A stretch of 64,000 nucleotides of DNA. It comes from GCA-2683825 sp965662355. GTDB taxonomy: Bacteria; Planctomycetota; UBA1135; GCA-002686595. The first letter of the stretch is position 1. The number at the start of each line of letters is the position of its first letter. The notes below the pieces were generated by a model, which did not search any database, had not been told where the DNA came from, and saw nothing but the letters and a program-made list of their open reading frames with translations. The stretch spans positions 118,966 to 182,965 of the forward strand of contig CBFIHP010000012.1 of assembly GCA_965662355.1 (NCBI GenBank), written 5' to 3'. Made by a program: the position numbers and the translations under genes. Positions 52,470 to 60,412 of this stretch are shown one piece after another.

Positions 52470-52738
52470 AGTGTCTCAGGATGAGTCCAAACGCAGAATC
52501 CATTGGAACCGAAACTCATGGCTTCTCATTCGGAAGGGACTTCCGCCCTTCGAAGACCATCCATCTCATTCGGATTCATCCCACCTCGAAGCAACGATGG
52601 GGCTACTGTTTGATTGTCTACCTTCAAGCGAGAGAAGTCTCAGCCGCGACCGTTCATCCGACAAAGACCTCACTCGCGACCCTTCCGGTCTCCCTGTGGG
52701 AGCCTGACGTAGAAACAGCGTCAGGTTCCCTTTTTTTT
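52470..52738 (+). ncRNA. Candidate small structured RNA ending at a strong orphan terminator
   Basis: The interval 52314-52791 has no convincing gene, yet ends in a near-perfect plus-strand terminator. Several hairpins lie before it: GAAGGG/CCCTTC near 52539-52557 and CTCCC/GGGAG near 52690-52702, the latter competing with the terminator stem. The composition is less GC-rich than the flanks and shows no coding bias; the open frames present run through the terminator or lack a ribosome site. No match to tmRNA, RNase P, SRP or 6S core motifs was seen. The 5' end is unknown, and 52470 is only an estimate from the composition change. Confidence 0.3.
52698..52738 (+). terminator. Strong rho-independent terminator without an upstream gene
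   Basis: A 12-bp stem (GGGAGCCTGACG paired with CGTCAGGTTCCC, one G-U pair) encloses the loop TAGAAACAG at 52710-52718 and is followed directly by eight T at 52731-52738. It is the clearest terminator of the window. The nearest plus-strand gene upstream ends at 50967 and is separated by a minus-strand gene, so it most likely ends an unannotated transcript. Confidence 0.9.
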
Positions 52739-52745
52739 GTCCAAG

Positions 52746-52773
52746 ATGACTCCGCCTAGATTCGACCTATACT
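52746..52773 (+). promoter_or_regulatory. Sigma-70-like promoter for the 52792 gene
   Basis: ATGACT at 52746-52751 and TATACT at 52768-52773 are separated by 16 bp, and a transcription start would fall near 52780. This supports a gene start at 52792 or later rather than 52777. It sits directly behind the strong terminator. Confidence 0.4.
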
Positions 52774-52791
52774 GGGTTGGACGGAACGATC

Positions 52792-54636
52792 TTGGACAAG
52801 ACACACAGAAAACAGAGCGGATCCGTGTTCTGGCTCTTGGCTGCCATGGCCCTGCCATATGCCTGCGGACCAGCTCCCGTGGCATCGACACAACAAGACA
52901 CCGGCGCAACCTCGAAGATGCCCCGCATGGAGGTGCGCAAGAAGCCGCGCGTCCTGGGCCCTCATGCTCCACGGGTCGGAGAGCTGCTTCGCGACCTCCC
53001 CTTCGAGGATGCCGAAGGAAAGAATGGCAAGCTGTCGGAGCTGATGGGCAAGAACGGGTTGCTCCTGATCATGCGCGATCCGGACTGTCCGCTGTCCAAG
53101 AAGTACGCGCCGCGGATCAAACGCCTCGCCAACGAAGCAAGCGAACTAGGGTTCGGATTCCTCCTCGTCAACCCGTATGACACGGCGTCGGCCCAGCAGG
53201 ACATCGAGCTCTACGGCTTCAGCGCTCGGTATGCCATCGACTCGCAACAGAAAATCGTGCAGGCCTTGGCAGCCAACACGACCATGGAGGCTTTCGTTGT
53301 CGACGCCGGTTGGACCCTGTCCTATCGCGGGATGATCGATGATCAATATGGCCTGGGGTTCACGCGACAGGAGCCCGAGCGCGAGTACTTGACGGAAGCC
53401 CTCCTAGATCTCGTGGATGGCCGCGCCGTTGCGATACCGGCCACCGAGGGTCAAGGATGTCTCCTCAGCGTCGACATCGAACCACCCGACCGCGGTGAGA
53501 TCACCTACTATGAGCGTGTCAGCCGCATCCTCCAGAACCGTTGTGGGCGCTGCCATCGCCCTGCAACCGCGGCACCCTTCACCCTGAATTCCTACAGCGC
53601 CGCCAAGCGCCGAGCCCCCATGATTCGGCTCGTGGTGGAGAAAGACGTGATGCCCCCGTGGTTCTCGGTGGGCGACACGGGGCCGTGGCGCAATGACGCG
53701 CGCCTGACCGCCGACGAGAAGCGCGACTTGCTCGCCTGGATCGACAATGGCATGCCCGCGGGCGATCCGGAGACGGAACCGCTCCCCATCCTCTATCCCA
53801 AGGGCTGGAGCATCGAACCCGATCTCATCGTCGACATCCCACCCAATGAAGTGCCGGCTGAGGGAATCCTCGACTACATCTATCGCTACGGGACGGCCGA
53901 CCTCGACGAGGAGCGCTACATCAAGGCAGTCGAAGTCCTCCCGGGAGCCCCGGAGGTCGTCCATCACATCCTCTTCTGGAACGAAGCGCCGGATCTCTTC
54001 CAGGGCTGGAAGGACCGCGACCCCGCCGTCGTCGGAGAATTCGAAATCCTCGAGCGCTACATCGCCATGATGGTCCCCGGACAGGAAGCGACCCGTTTCC
54101 CGAGGAACTTCGGGCGTAGCCTGCCTCCGAAAGCATCCCTGAAAGTTCAGTTTCACTACACAACCAGTGGACGTGCGGTCACCGACGGCACCAAGATCGG
54201 TTTCGAGTTCGCGGACGAAAGACCCCAGCGCATCGTCGAGTCCAACGTCGCGACGGCTTTCCATTTCGAGATCCCGCCCCACGCGAAGAGTCATGCGATC
54301 ACGGGGGAATACGTCTTTCCTATCGATGGCACGATCCTGTCGCTCCTTCCCCACGGCCATCTGCGGGCAATGAGCTACAAGGTCTGGTTGGTAGGCCTCG
54401 ATGGGGAAGAAACGCTCTTGCTCGACATCCCCGACTACGACTTCAACTGGCAGCTGTCGTACGAGTATCAGAAGCCACTCGAGGTCCCCAAGGGGTCTGT
54501 TTTGAAAGCCACGGGGTGGTACGACAACAGCGCGGAGAACCCCGCGAATCCCAACCCGGAAGAAACGGTGCGGTTCGGGCGACAGACGACGGCGGAAATG
54601 ATGGTGATCTTCTTCCAGTGGTCACCACGGTTCTAG
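52792..54636 (+). CDS. Redoxin/cytochrome c/copper-dependent monooxygenase-like fusion lipoprotein
   Basis: Three redox modules lie in one 614-residue chain behind a lipoprotein-type signal (LLAAMALPYAC). Module one is a redoxin with its active cysteine in DPDCPLSKKYAPR. Module two, near residue 250, carries a heme-binding CGRCH (RILQNRCGRCHRPATAAPF). Module three resembles the copper type II ascorbate-dependent monooxygenases: APEVVHHILFWNEAP (His pair), LKVQFHYTTSG and LPHGHLRAMSYKVWL (H-x-H). The family occurs in Planctomycetes and Acidobacteria with no settled function. The start is uncertain: TTG at 52792 or 52777, or GTG at 52825. The placing of a promoter just upstream disfavours 52777. 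Confidence 0.87.
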   Translation: MDKTHRKQSGSVFWLLAAMALPYACGPAPVASTQQDTGATSKMPRMEVRKKPRVLGPHAPRVGELLRDLPFEDAEGKNGKLSELMGKNGLLLIMRDPDCPLSKKYAPRIKRLANEASELGFGFLLVNPYDTASAQQDIELYGFSARYAIDSQQKIVQALAANTTMEAFVVDAGWTLSYRGMIDDQYGLGFTRQEPEREYLTEALLDLVDGRAVAIPATEGQGCLLSVDIEPPDRGEITYYERVSRILQNRCGRCHRPATAAPFTLNSYSAAKRRAPMIRLVVEKDVMPPWFSVGDTGPWRNDARLTADEKRDLLAWIDNGMPAGDPETEPLPILYPKGWSIEPDLIVDIPPNEVPAEGILDYIYRYGTADLDEERYIKAVEVLPGAPEVVHHILFWNEAPDLFQGWKDRDPAVVGEFEILERYIAMMVPGQEATRFPRNFGRSLPPKASLKVQFHYTTSGRAVTDGTKIGFEFADERPQRIVESNVATAFHFEIPPHAKSHAITGEYVFPIDGTILSLLPHGHLRAMSYKVWLVGLDGEETLLLDIPDYDFNWQLSYEYQKPLEVPKGSVLKATGWYDNSAENPANPNPEETVRFGRQTTAEMMVIFFQWSPRF

Positions 54637-54774
54637 CTGCCCGATCCGGGAAGCCCTTTCCGTACGTTCTTACCTGATCCAGCAAACCTGGGTCCCGTTC
54701 GAATCCGACTCCCCCGTGGCCGGGTAGGTTTCGGATAACCTCCATCCCGATCTCCTTCTTCGGGCAGAGCGCTA

Positions 54775-55935
54775 ATGGAAAATACCTCCCTGTGGAATAT
54801 TGCCTTGAACCTACTGGCCTTGGCTGGCGGTGTTGCCGCCCAAGACCCCACAGTGTCTTGCTCGGCGACCAATGCGCGCTTGAATTTGACACGAGACCTG
54901 AAATCCGGAACGGACTACGTCCCCGTCGTCGATGACGATTCCATGGGTTTCAATGTCGTATACAGCATCAAGAGCGACAACTCCTTCACCGTAGGAATCT
55001 TCATCCTTCCGCTTTACAACGACGACGTACTGATCTTCGGTGCGGGTTACGGGGAGAACTCTCTCGACGGCAAGCAAGATGAAGCCGCAGCCGTCGACCT
55101 CACGATCCAAGGGTGCATGGGCGGTAGTCCCGCAACCACGACGATCCACTTCGCCGCACCCCACGGACACCTCGATCACATCAATCCTCCTTTCATCGAG
55201 GAGATGATGACACTCGGCTATTCCTTCGCCGAAATCACCTACCACGAGGACGACGCGCTCTGGATCGACGAGATGGACTGGGGGCCGGGCCGCCGCTCGC
55301 TATTCAGGGAATGGCGCGGCGGGCAATGCGGGGACAACCTTGCGGAATACGACTCGCCGCTGGGAAAGATCTGGTTCACACCACGCCCCGGACACACAGC
55401 GGGCTCGATCGACCTGATCCTCGACGTCCTCGACGAACCCACGAATCGCTTGATGATCCGCGGATCGGTCGCCGGAGGTCTATGCAATGCGGTGCCGGGC
55501 GTGCAGGTCAGCATCGACGCCCACGGCACGGTGTTCCTGCCCCCCGAGGAGGGCATCGCACGAGCGCGGGCCGAAGTCGTGAATGGAACCGGGATCAACC
55601 AGCTCTGCCTGACAACCGACTCCGCCCCACGCCTCGGTGGACGCTGGCAAGCGATGATCGAACCCAGCGGGCACGTCGGAGCCAGGGGACTGATTCTCAC
55701 GGCCTACTCAGCTCCCCTGGACCCGGGCATCATGAGCCCCTACGGCGAGTACTTGCTCGATTCCCAGACCGGCCTCATGTTGATGAGCCTCGCCCAACCC
55801 GCACGCTCTCCGACGTTCACGCTAAACGTCCCGGTCGATATGACCTACCTCGGATACGAGGCCTGGTTTCAGGGCTTGATCGTGAGCGGCACGGCCGAGC
55901 TGTGCAATGCCCTGCATGTGCAGATTGGCTTCTAG
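54775..55935 (+). CDS. Secreted metallo-beta-lactamase-fold protein with shared C-terminal domain
   Basis: The 386-residue protein starts with a signal peptide (NIALNLLALAGGVAA). The middle contains the metal-binding H-x-H-x-D-H motif as APHGHLDHINPPFIEEM near residue 128 and a second histidine in WFTPRPGHTAGSIDLIL near 205, as in metallo-beta-lactamase-fold hydrolases. The usual later D and H were not clearly seen, so activity is uncertain. The last 100 residues (SPYGEYLLD, then LNVPVDMTYLGYEAWFQG, ending LCNALHVQIGF) resemble the end of the secreted protein at 10831-11976. The two may therefore carry the same attachment or sorting domain. Confidence 0.75.
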   Translation: MENTSLWNIALNLLALAGGVAAQDPTVSCSATNARLNLTRDLKSGTDYVPVVDDDSMGFNVVYSIKSDNSFTVGIFILPLYNDDVLIFGAGYGENSLDGKQDEAAAVDLTIQGCMGGSPATTTIHFAAPHGHLDHINPPFIEEMMTLGYSFAEITYHEDDALWIDEMDWGPGRRSLFREWRGGQCGDNLAEYDSPLGKIWFTPRPGHTAGSIDLILDVLDEPTNRLMIRGSVAGGLCNAVPGVQVSIDAHGTVFLPPEEGIARARAEVVNGTGINQLCLTTDSAPRLGGRWQAMIEPSGHVGARGLILTAYSAPLDPGIMSPYGEYLLDSQTGLMLMSLAQPARSPTFTLNVPVDMTYLGYEAWFQGLIVSGTAELCNALHVQIGF

Positions 55936-55981
55936 TGCCACGGACACCTTCGCCTTTGGAGCATCCAGGACGATCGACACC

Positions 55982-56791
55982 TCAGCGTAGATCCACGACC
56001 ACGGGATCGTGATCCATGCCAGGCGCGCGCTGGCCCTTCCACGTGCCCGCCGCCAGGACGTCCCAACCCTTCGAAGTGAAAACGTAATCCAACCTTCGAT
56101 CCGGTTCCGCCGTGGCCCCAGTGTCGCGAGTCGCATCGATCATAGACAGCCCAACGAAATTGTAGGTCTCGACATCGAGGTACTCGTCGTCGCTGAAAAG
56201 ATCACGGCGCTTGTCCAGATCGAGATCCAGATTGAGATCTCCAGCAAGGATCTTGTGAGTCTCCGAACGCATGTTGAGGGTGGTGGTCGTCACGCCGATC
56301 GCTTCGTTCCGCGAGGTCGACGAAAATGCCAGGGCGTGTAGCCCGATCGCGGCAATCGGATCACGACCCTCTGCACGGAAGATGACACCGACCGCACGCA
56401 TGCGGAATGCTCTGTCTAGTTCGAAGGCCTCGAACCAGCCGCGTTGGCAGAGAGCCAGGACGCCGGACCCGCTCTCGAAGAACCAGCCCTCCCCCAAGCG
56501 ATCTCGCAAGCGCTCCGCCTGTCGTCGACCGCGGGTCTCCTGCAGGAAGACCACATCCGGATCCAGCTTGCGCAGCGCGCGGGCCACGTGGTCGAGGTGT
56601 TCCTCTTGCAGGCCACCACTCTCGAGTCCGGCACCGACGTTCCACGTAACGACCCGTAACGTCCCCTCGCGGCGAGCCTCGGGGGTGTAGGGAGGCGCAT
56701 AGATGCGGTTGCGCAGCGTGCCCGCGCCAAAACTCGCCAGTGCCAGGGCATATAGCACCAGCTCGAGGCACTTCTCGCGTCCGCCAAACAC
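55982..56791 (-). CDS. Endonuclease/exonuclease/phosphatase family protein
   Basis: The 269-residue protein shows the EEP motifs in order: LRVVTWNVGAGLESGG near residue 45, DVVFLQETRGRRQAE near 80, LAGDLNLDLDL near 200, RRLDYVFTSKGW near 240 and MDHDPVVVDL at the end. These residues bind the metal and phosphate in enzymes that act on nucleic acids, phosphoinositides or lipids. A hydrophobic N-terminus (LELVLYALALASFGAG) suggests membrane anchoring or export. Its start shares 1 nt with the upstream permease stop, so it belongs to the same operon. Confidence 0.88.
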   Translation of the reverse strand: MFGGREKCLELVLYALALASFGAGTLRNRIYAPPYTPEARREGTLRVVTWNVGAGLESGGLQEEHLDHVARALRKLDPDVVFLQETRGRRQAERLRDRLGEGWFFESGSGVLALCQRGWFEAFELDRAFRMRAVGVIFRAEGRDPIAAIGLHALAFSSTSRNEAIGVTTTTLNMRSETHKILAGDLNLDLDLDKRRDLFSDDEYLDVETYNFVGLSMIDATRDTGATAEPDRRLDYVFTSKGWDVLAAGTWKGQRAPGMDHDPVVVDLR

Positions 56792-57627
56792 TACGTCTCC
56801 TCGCGCGTTCGAAAGCGCCGAAATGAAAGGCCGAGAAACAGGAAGCCGAAGGCGGCGAGCCTGGAGGCATCATGCAGAATCTGCGACCAATCGATCTCCT
56901 CGCGAAAGAGGCTGCGCCAGTAGGACATATAGCTGGTGAACAACAGCGGGCGCAGGTCCTCGAAGAAATGCACCTCGGCGATGACATACAGAACGAGGTA
57001 GATCGCGATCGAGGTTCCGACGGCATTGACGGGCGACTTGACCCACGAGCTGATCAGGAAGGCCAGAGCCAGCGGAACGAGAAGGGCCAAGCTGGCTGCG
57101 GGCCAGGTCCAGAGGAACCGCCACAGGGCCTCGGACTGGCTCAGGTGCTGGCGACGATCGGTCATCTGCAGGACCCCGGGATAGAGATCCAGATCGCCCC
57201 AGCCCACCAGAATCAACCCAACGGAGAGGGCCAGCAGGAGCAGGGCTAGAACCAGCAGAGTCGAGAGGCCCGCGCCGATGGCGAACTTCGTCAAGAAGAC
57301 CCGGGTGCGAGTGATCGGGCGTGTGAGAACGAGATCCAGCACACCCGAGGAGGTATCGCCGGCGATCTGGGCTCCGCCCTCCGTCGCGGCAAAGATTGGC
57401 AGGATCAGTAGAAACCCGAAGTAGAAGGCGTAGAGCGAGAACGTCAGGCCGTTGAAGTACGAGCGATTCTCGAACGTGTAGTGAAAGTCGGCGCTCCCGT
57501 TGGTGCGCGATTGGGCATAGGTGTAGAAGCCCAGCAACATCAACGCCAGGAAGAACAGAACCGACCCCAGGGCGAGGAAGGGGCGTCTGGAACGCCACAA
57601 CCGCAGGAGCTCGAGCCGCGCGATCAC
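56791..57627 (-). CDS. ABC transporter permease (NosY/ABC-2 type)
   Basis: The GTG at 57627 overlaps the ATPase stop (GTGA, 4 nt) and gives 278 residues. About six membrane helices are visible, with the ABC-2 hallmarks of a large extracytoplasmic loop after the first helix (YTYAQSRTNGSADFHYTF), IAGDTSSGVLDLVLTRPITR near 95-115, and SWVKSPVNAVGTSIAIYLVL near 195. The TRPITR region is typical of permeases that move lipids, polysaccharides or drugs out. The longer frame upstream is shadow coding inside the ATPase gene. It ends 1 nt into the EEP-type gene. Confidence 0.85.
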   Translation of the reverse strand: MIARLELLRLWRSRRPFLALGSVLFFLALMLLGFYTYAQSRTNGSADFHYTFENRSYFNGLTFSLYAFYFGFLLILPIFAATEGGAQIAGDTSSGVLDLVLTRPITRTRVFLTKFAIGAGLSTLLVLALLLLALSVGLILVGWGDLDLYPGVLQMTDRRQHLSQSEALWRFLWTWPAASLALLVPLALAFLISSWVKSPVNAVGTSIAIYLVLYVIAEVHFFEDLRPLLFTSYMSYWRSLFREEIDWSQILHDASRLAAFGFLFLGLSFRRFRTREET

Positions 57628-58565
57628 GTCGACTCCTTCGTCTTGCTTTGATGCCGTCCAAGCCGCACCAGAAGAGCGTCTTCCAGGCTTGGTGTATGCT
57701 CGTGAAAGGCACGCAATTCCAACCCCACGGACTTGAGCAGCTCGGCCGCTTCGTTCAGCGTGAGCACCGCGGGCGGAAGTTCGATCCAGTCCGTGTCCAC
57801 CACACGCGGCTCGAGTCCGCGTTCTTTCATCGCCTCGCAAGCGCGAACAGGATCGTCGAGTTGAAGCCGGATACTGCGCTTGTCGGCGACCATCTCCGCC
57901 GGCGTTCCTCGGTAGACGGTCCGGCCTTCGATCAAGACCTGCATGTGGTCGACGAGCTCTTCGATCTCGATCAAGAGATGGTTAGACAAGAGGATCGCAA
58001 GCCCACATTCGTCGCGCAGGCGCATGAGGATCCCCCGCAGCTCGAGCACGGCCAGGGGATCCAGTCCGTCCGTCGGTTCATCCAGAACCAGGAGCTCGGG
58101 CATGGGAAGAAGCGCCTGGGCCAGGATCAGCCGCTGGCGCATCCCAAAGGAGAAGACACCGACCGGTTCCCGGGCACGCTCCTCGAGCCCCACCCATTCG
58201 AGGGTGCGTTCGATATCCCGCAACGTCACCGGCGGCATCGAGGGCGTGGACAGACCCGACAGGTAGCGCAGGTGCTCGGTCGCGCTCATACGTTCGAACA
58301 GCGCCGGCGGTGCGAAGGCGAAACGCACGCGCTCCATGATCCGCGCCTGATTCTCGAACGGCGCGGCGCCGAACACGCGAACGGAACCGGCGTGGGGTCG
58401 CAGGAACCCGCCGATGGTACGCAGGAGTGTCGTCTTGCCCGAACCGTTCGGCCCCACGAGCCCCACGATCTCACCGGGGGCGACATCGAGGTCGACATCA
58501 TCGAGGGCGACGCGCTCACCAAAGCGACGCTCGAGACCCCGTACGACGATCGGCGAGGCGGTCAT
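57624..58565 (-). CDS. ABC transporter ATP-binding protein
   Basis: The 313-residue ATPase has Walker A GPNGSGKTTLL near residue 38, the signature FSFGMRQRLILAQAL near 142 and Walker B LLVLDEPTDGLDP near 162. A C-terminal extension of about 90 residues follows (RSIRLQLDDPVRACEAM), as in ABC-2 exporters. It drives the permease whose start overlaps its stop by 4 nt. Upstream, the MscS-type channel gene ends 9 bp before this start, so a long minus-strand operon is likely. Confidence 0.92.
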   Translation of the reverse strand: MTASPIVVRGLERRFGERVALDDVDLDVAPGEIVGLVGPNGSGKTTLLRTIGGFLRPHAGSVRVFGAAPFENQARIMERVRFAFAPPALFERMSATEHLRYLSGLSTPSMPPVTLRDIERTLEWVGLEERAREPVGVFSFGMRQRLILAQALLPMPELLVLDEPTDGLDPLAVLELRGILMRLRDECGLAILLSNHLLIEIEELVDHMQVLIEGRTVYRGTPAEMVADKRSIRLQLDDPVRACEAMKERGLEPRVVDTDWIELPPAVLTLNEAAELLKSVGLELRAFHEHTPSLEDALLVRLGRHQSKTKEST

Positions 58566-58574
58566 CGGCCGGAG

Positions 58575-59444
58575 CTATGCGGGAACCTGATTCAGATGAA
58601 CGTCGCGCTGCGGGAACGGAATCGAGATCCCAGCCCTGTCGCACTCGACTTTCAGTCTCTCGGTCAGGTCGTAATAGACGGGCCAGTAGTCGTCACTCCT
58701 AACCCAGGGCCGAAGGATGAAATTCACGGAAGACTCGGCCAGCTCCGAAACGGCGATCAGCGGTGCCGGATCGTCCAGGATGCGCTTCTCTTCGGACAGC
58801 AAACGCTCGAAGAGCTGCTTGGCCTGCTTGATATCATCGTCGTAGCCGATGCCGAACACCATGTCGATGCGACGAGTGTCATTGGCCGAATAGTTGATGA
58901 TGGTACCGCCCGTGATCGATCCGTTGGGAACGATGATCTTTTTGTTGTCCCCGGTCTTCAACGACGTGGCGAAGATCTGCACCTCCAGCACAACCCCCGA
59001 AATTCCCGCGACTTCGACGAAGTCGCCGGCCTTGAACGGGCGGAAGAAGATGATCATCACACCGCTGGAGAAATTGCCGAGCGAGTCCTGCAGGGCGAAA
59101 CCGATGGCCAGGCCAGCAGCGCCGAGAACAGCGACAAACGAGGTCGTGCCGACACCGGCAACCTCAAGTGCCGAGATCACCACCATGGTCATCATGGCCA
59201 TGTAGACGATGCTCCCGAGGAAGCTCGAGAGTGTCGGGTCGACTTCGCGGCTTTCCAGCACGCGTCGCAAGACCTTGCGTAGCGCCCCGGCCACCACACG
59301 ACCAATGAGCAGGGTCAGGAGTGCGAGGAGCAACTTGATGGCGATATCGGGCCCCTGCGCGATCAGCCACTTCTGCGCTTCGAGGGCCATGTCCATCGCG
59401 CCCTCCACGGGCGGAGGAGTGTTCTGTGTAACGGTAGGTTCCAT
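58575..59444 (-). CDS. mscS: Small-conductance mechanosensitive channel (MscS family)
   Basis: The 289-residue protein has three membrane helices (about 30-55, 70-95, 100-125) with the pore-lining TM3 rich in Gly/Ala: GVGTTSFVAVLGAAGLAIGF, then FALQDSLGNFSSGVMIIFF. The beta domain that follows (RPFKAGDFVEVAGISGVVLE, then IIVPNGSITGGTIINYS) is diagnostic. The channel opens under membrane tension to release solutes on osmotic downshift. GGGG lies 8 nt upstream of the ATG. Neighbours are a DUF481 gene upstream (21-bp gap) and an ABC ATPase downstream, all on one strand. Confidence 0.94.
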   Translation of the reverse strand: MEPTVTQNTPPPVEGAMDMALEAQKWLIAQGPDIAIKLLLALLTLLIGRVVAGALRKVLRRVLESREVDPTLSSFLGSIVYMAMMTMVVISALEVAGVGTTSFVAVLGAAGLAIGFALQDSLGNFSSGVMIIFFRPFKAGDFVEVAGISGVVLEVQIFATSLKTGDNKKIIVPNGSITGGTIINYSANDTRRIDMVFGIGYDDDIKQAKQLFERLLSEEKRILDDPAPLIAVSELAESSVNFILRPWVRSDDYWPVYYDLTERLKVECDRAGISIPFPQRDVHLNQVPA

Positions 59445-59465
59445 GAGTGACCCCTTTTTAAATCT

Positions 59466-60275
59466 CTAGCTGCCGAAGGACCAGCCCAGAGTGAAGACGA
59501 GACGCTGATCGACATGATCACCGGCGATCGGATCCGTGTACTCGAAGACCCACGAGAACATTCCGATCCAGTTTTCCGAAATGCTCATCTTCAAGCGATT
59601 GTCCAGCTTCAGGTAGAGCTCACCAAAGTCATCGACGTTGGGTAGATACTCGGTGATCTGCTCGAAGGACGCGCTCTCCGAAATCGTGTACGCGAGGTTC
59701 GATGCGAGGCGCAGTCCGAGATAGGACGAGTCAGGAGTGTTGTCGAGAATCTGAGTCACGTTGGACAGACCCCCTTCGACGCCCCACTCGAAGGTTTCGT
59801 CATCCCGCACCTGGCGGCCAACACCTGCGCCCACGATGGTCCTTGAATCAACCCCGGCCGGGTTGTCCATTTGAACCGAGGTGTTGGCAAGCGCGTACGT
59901 CTTGTCATCGAGGAAGTAGTCGTACTTGATCCCCGCCCCTGCGTTTTCAACGGTCTCCACTAGTGGGCCCGCCCCCACGGATGCCTTGCCGTAGTTATAA
60001 TAGGCATCGAAAGTCAGCCGGTCGATTTCCGTCCGCCGCTTGATATCGAAGATGAAGGCGAGCGAAAGTTCGCCTGTGTTGCCTTCGACAAAGGTCGCTC
60101 CCAGGGACAGGGCCCCCTTCCAGGCGGGCTCGCCGCCCTCTGGAGCTTGCCAGAGGGGCCAGCCACGCTCGAAGTCTTCCGTATCGTTCGATTTCGAAGC
60201 TGAGGGCATTTCCGATGCCTTCAGCTCACCGGACAACGAAGCGACCATGAGCGGCAGCAGTGTGGAAAGAAGCAT
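59466..60275 (-). CDS. DUF481 outer-membrane beta-barrel-like protein
   Basis: The ATG at 60275 gives 269 residues with a signal peptide (MLLSTLLPLMVASLSGELKA). The mature chain contains alternating beta strands typical of DUF481: GALSLGATFVEGNTGELSLA, IKRRTEIDRLTFDAYYNYG, ALANTSVQMDNPAG, WGVEGGLSNVTQIL, and a final strand ending WSFGS with the C-terminal aromatic-rich signature of outer-membrane barrels. DUF481 proteins are linked to salt or osmotic stress in other bacteria. The next gene, on the same strand, encodes an osmotic mechanosensitive channel, which fits an envelope or osmotic role. The longer frame upstream lacks a signal and was not used. Confidence 0.87.
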   Translation of the reverse strand: MLLSTLLPLMVASLSGELKASEMPSASKSNDTEDFERGWPLWQAPEGGEPAWKGALSLGATFVEGNTGELSLAFIFDIKRRTEIDRLTFDAYYNYGKASVGAGPLVETVENAGAGIKYDYFLDDKTYALANTSVQMDNPAGVDSRTIVGAGVGRQVRDDETFEWGVEGGLSNVTQILDNTPDSSYLGLRLASNLAYTISESASFEQITEYLPNVDDFGELYLKLDNRLKMSISENWIGMFSWVFEYTDPIAGDHVDQRLVFTLGWSFGS

Positions 60276-60412
60276 GGCTTGGGCGAGTTTTGCGTGCTCT
60301 GTTTCGGGCGCGCATGAGTGCTGCGCGCGGGGATGGACGCTCCGAATGATAGAAATGGGCAGTAGGGGGTGGAATCGTGGAGCGAGTTTTGGACTCTTCT
60401 TCTTCTCCACAG

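Noticed and set aside
52475..52520. Hammerhead-ribozyme-like core (GATGAGTCC followed by GAAAC)
   Set aside because: The required CUGANGA is AGGATGA here, and stem II does not pair correctly.
52481..52759. A 92-codon plus-strand frame in the gene-free region
   Set aside because: It runs straight through a strong terminator, so a full transcript is unlikely.
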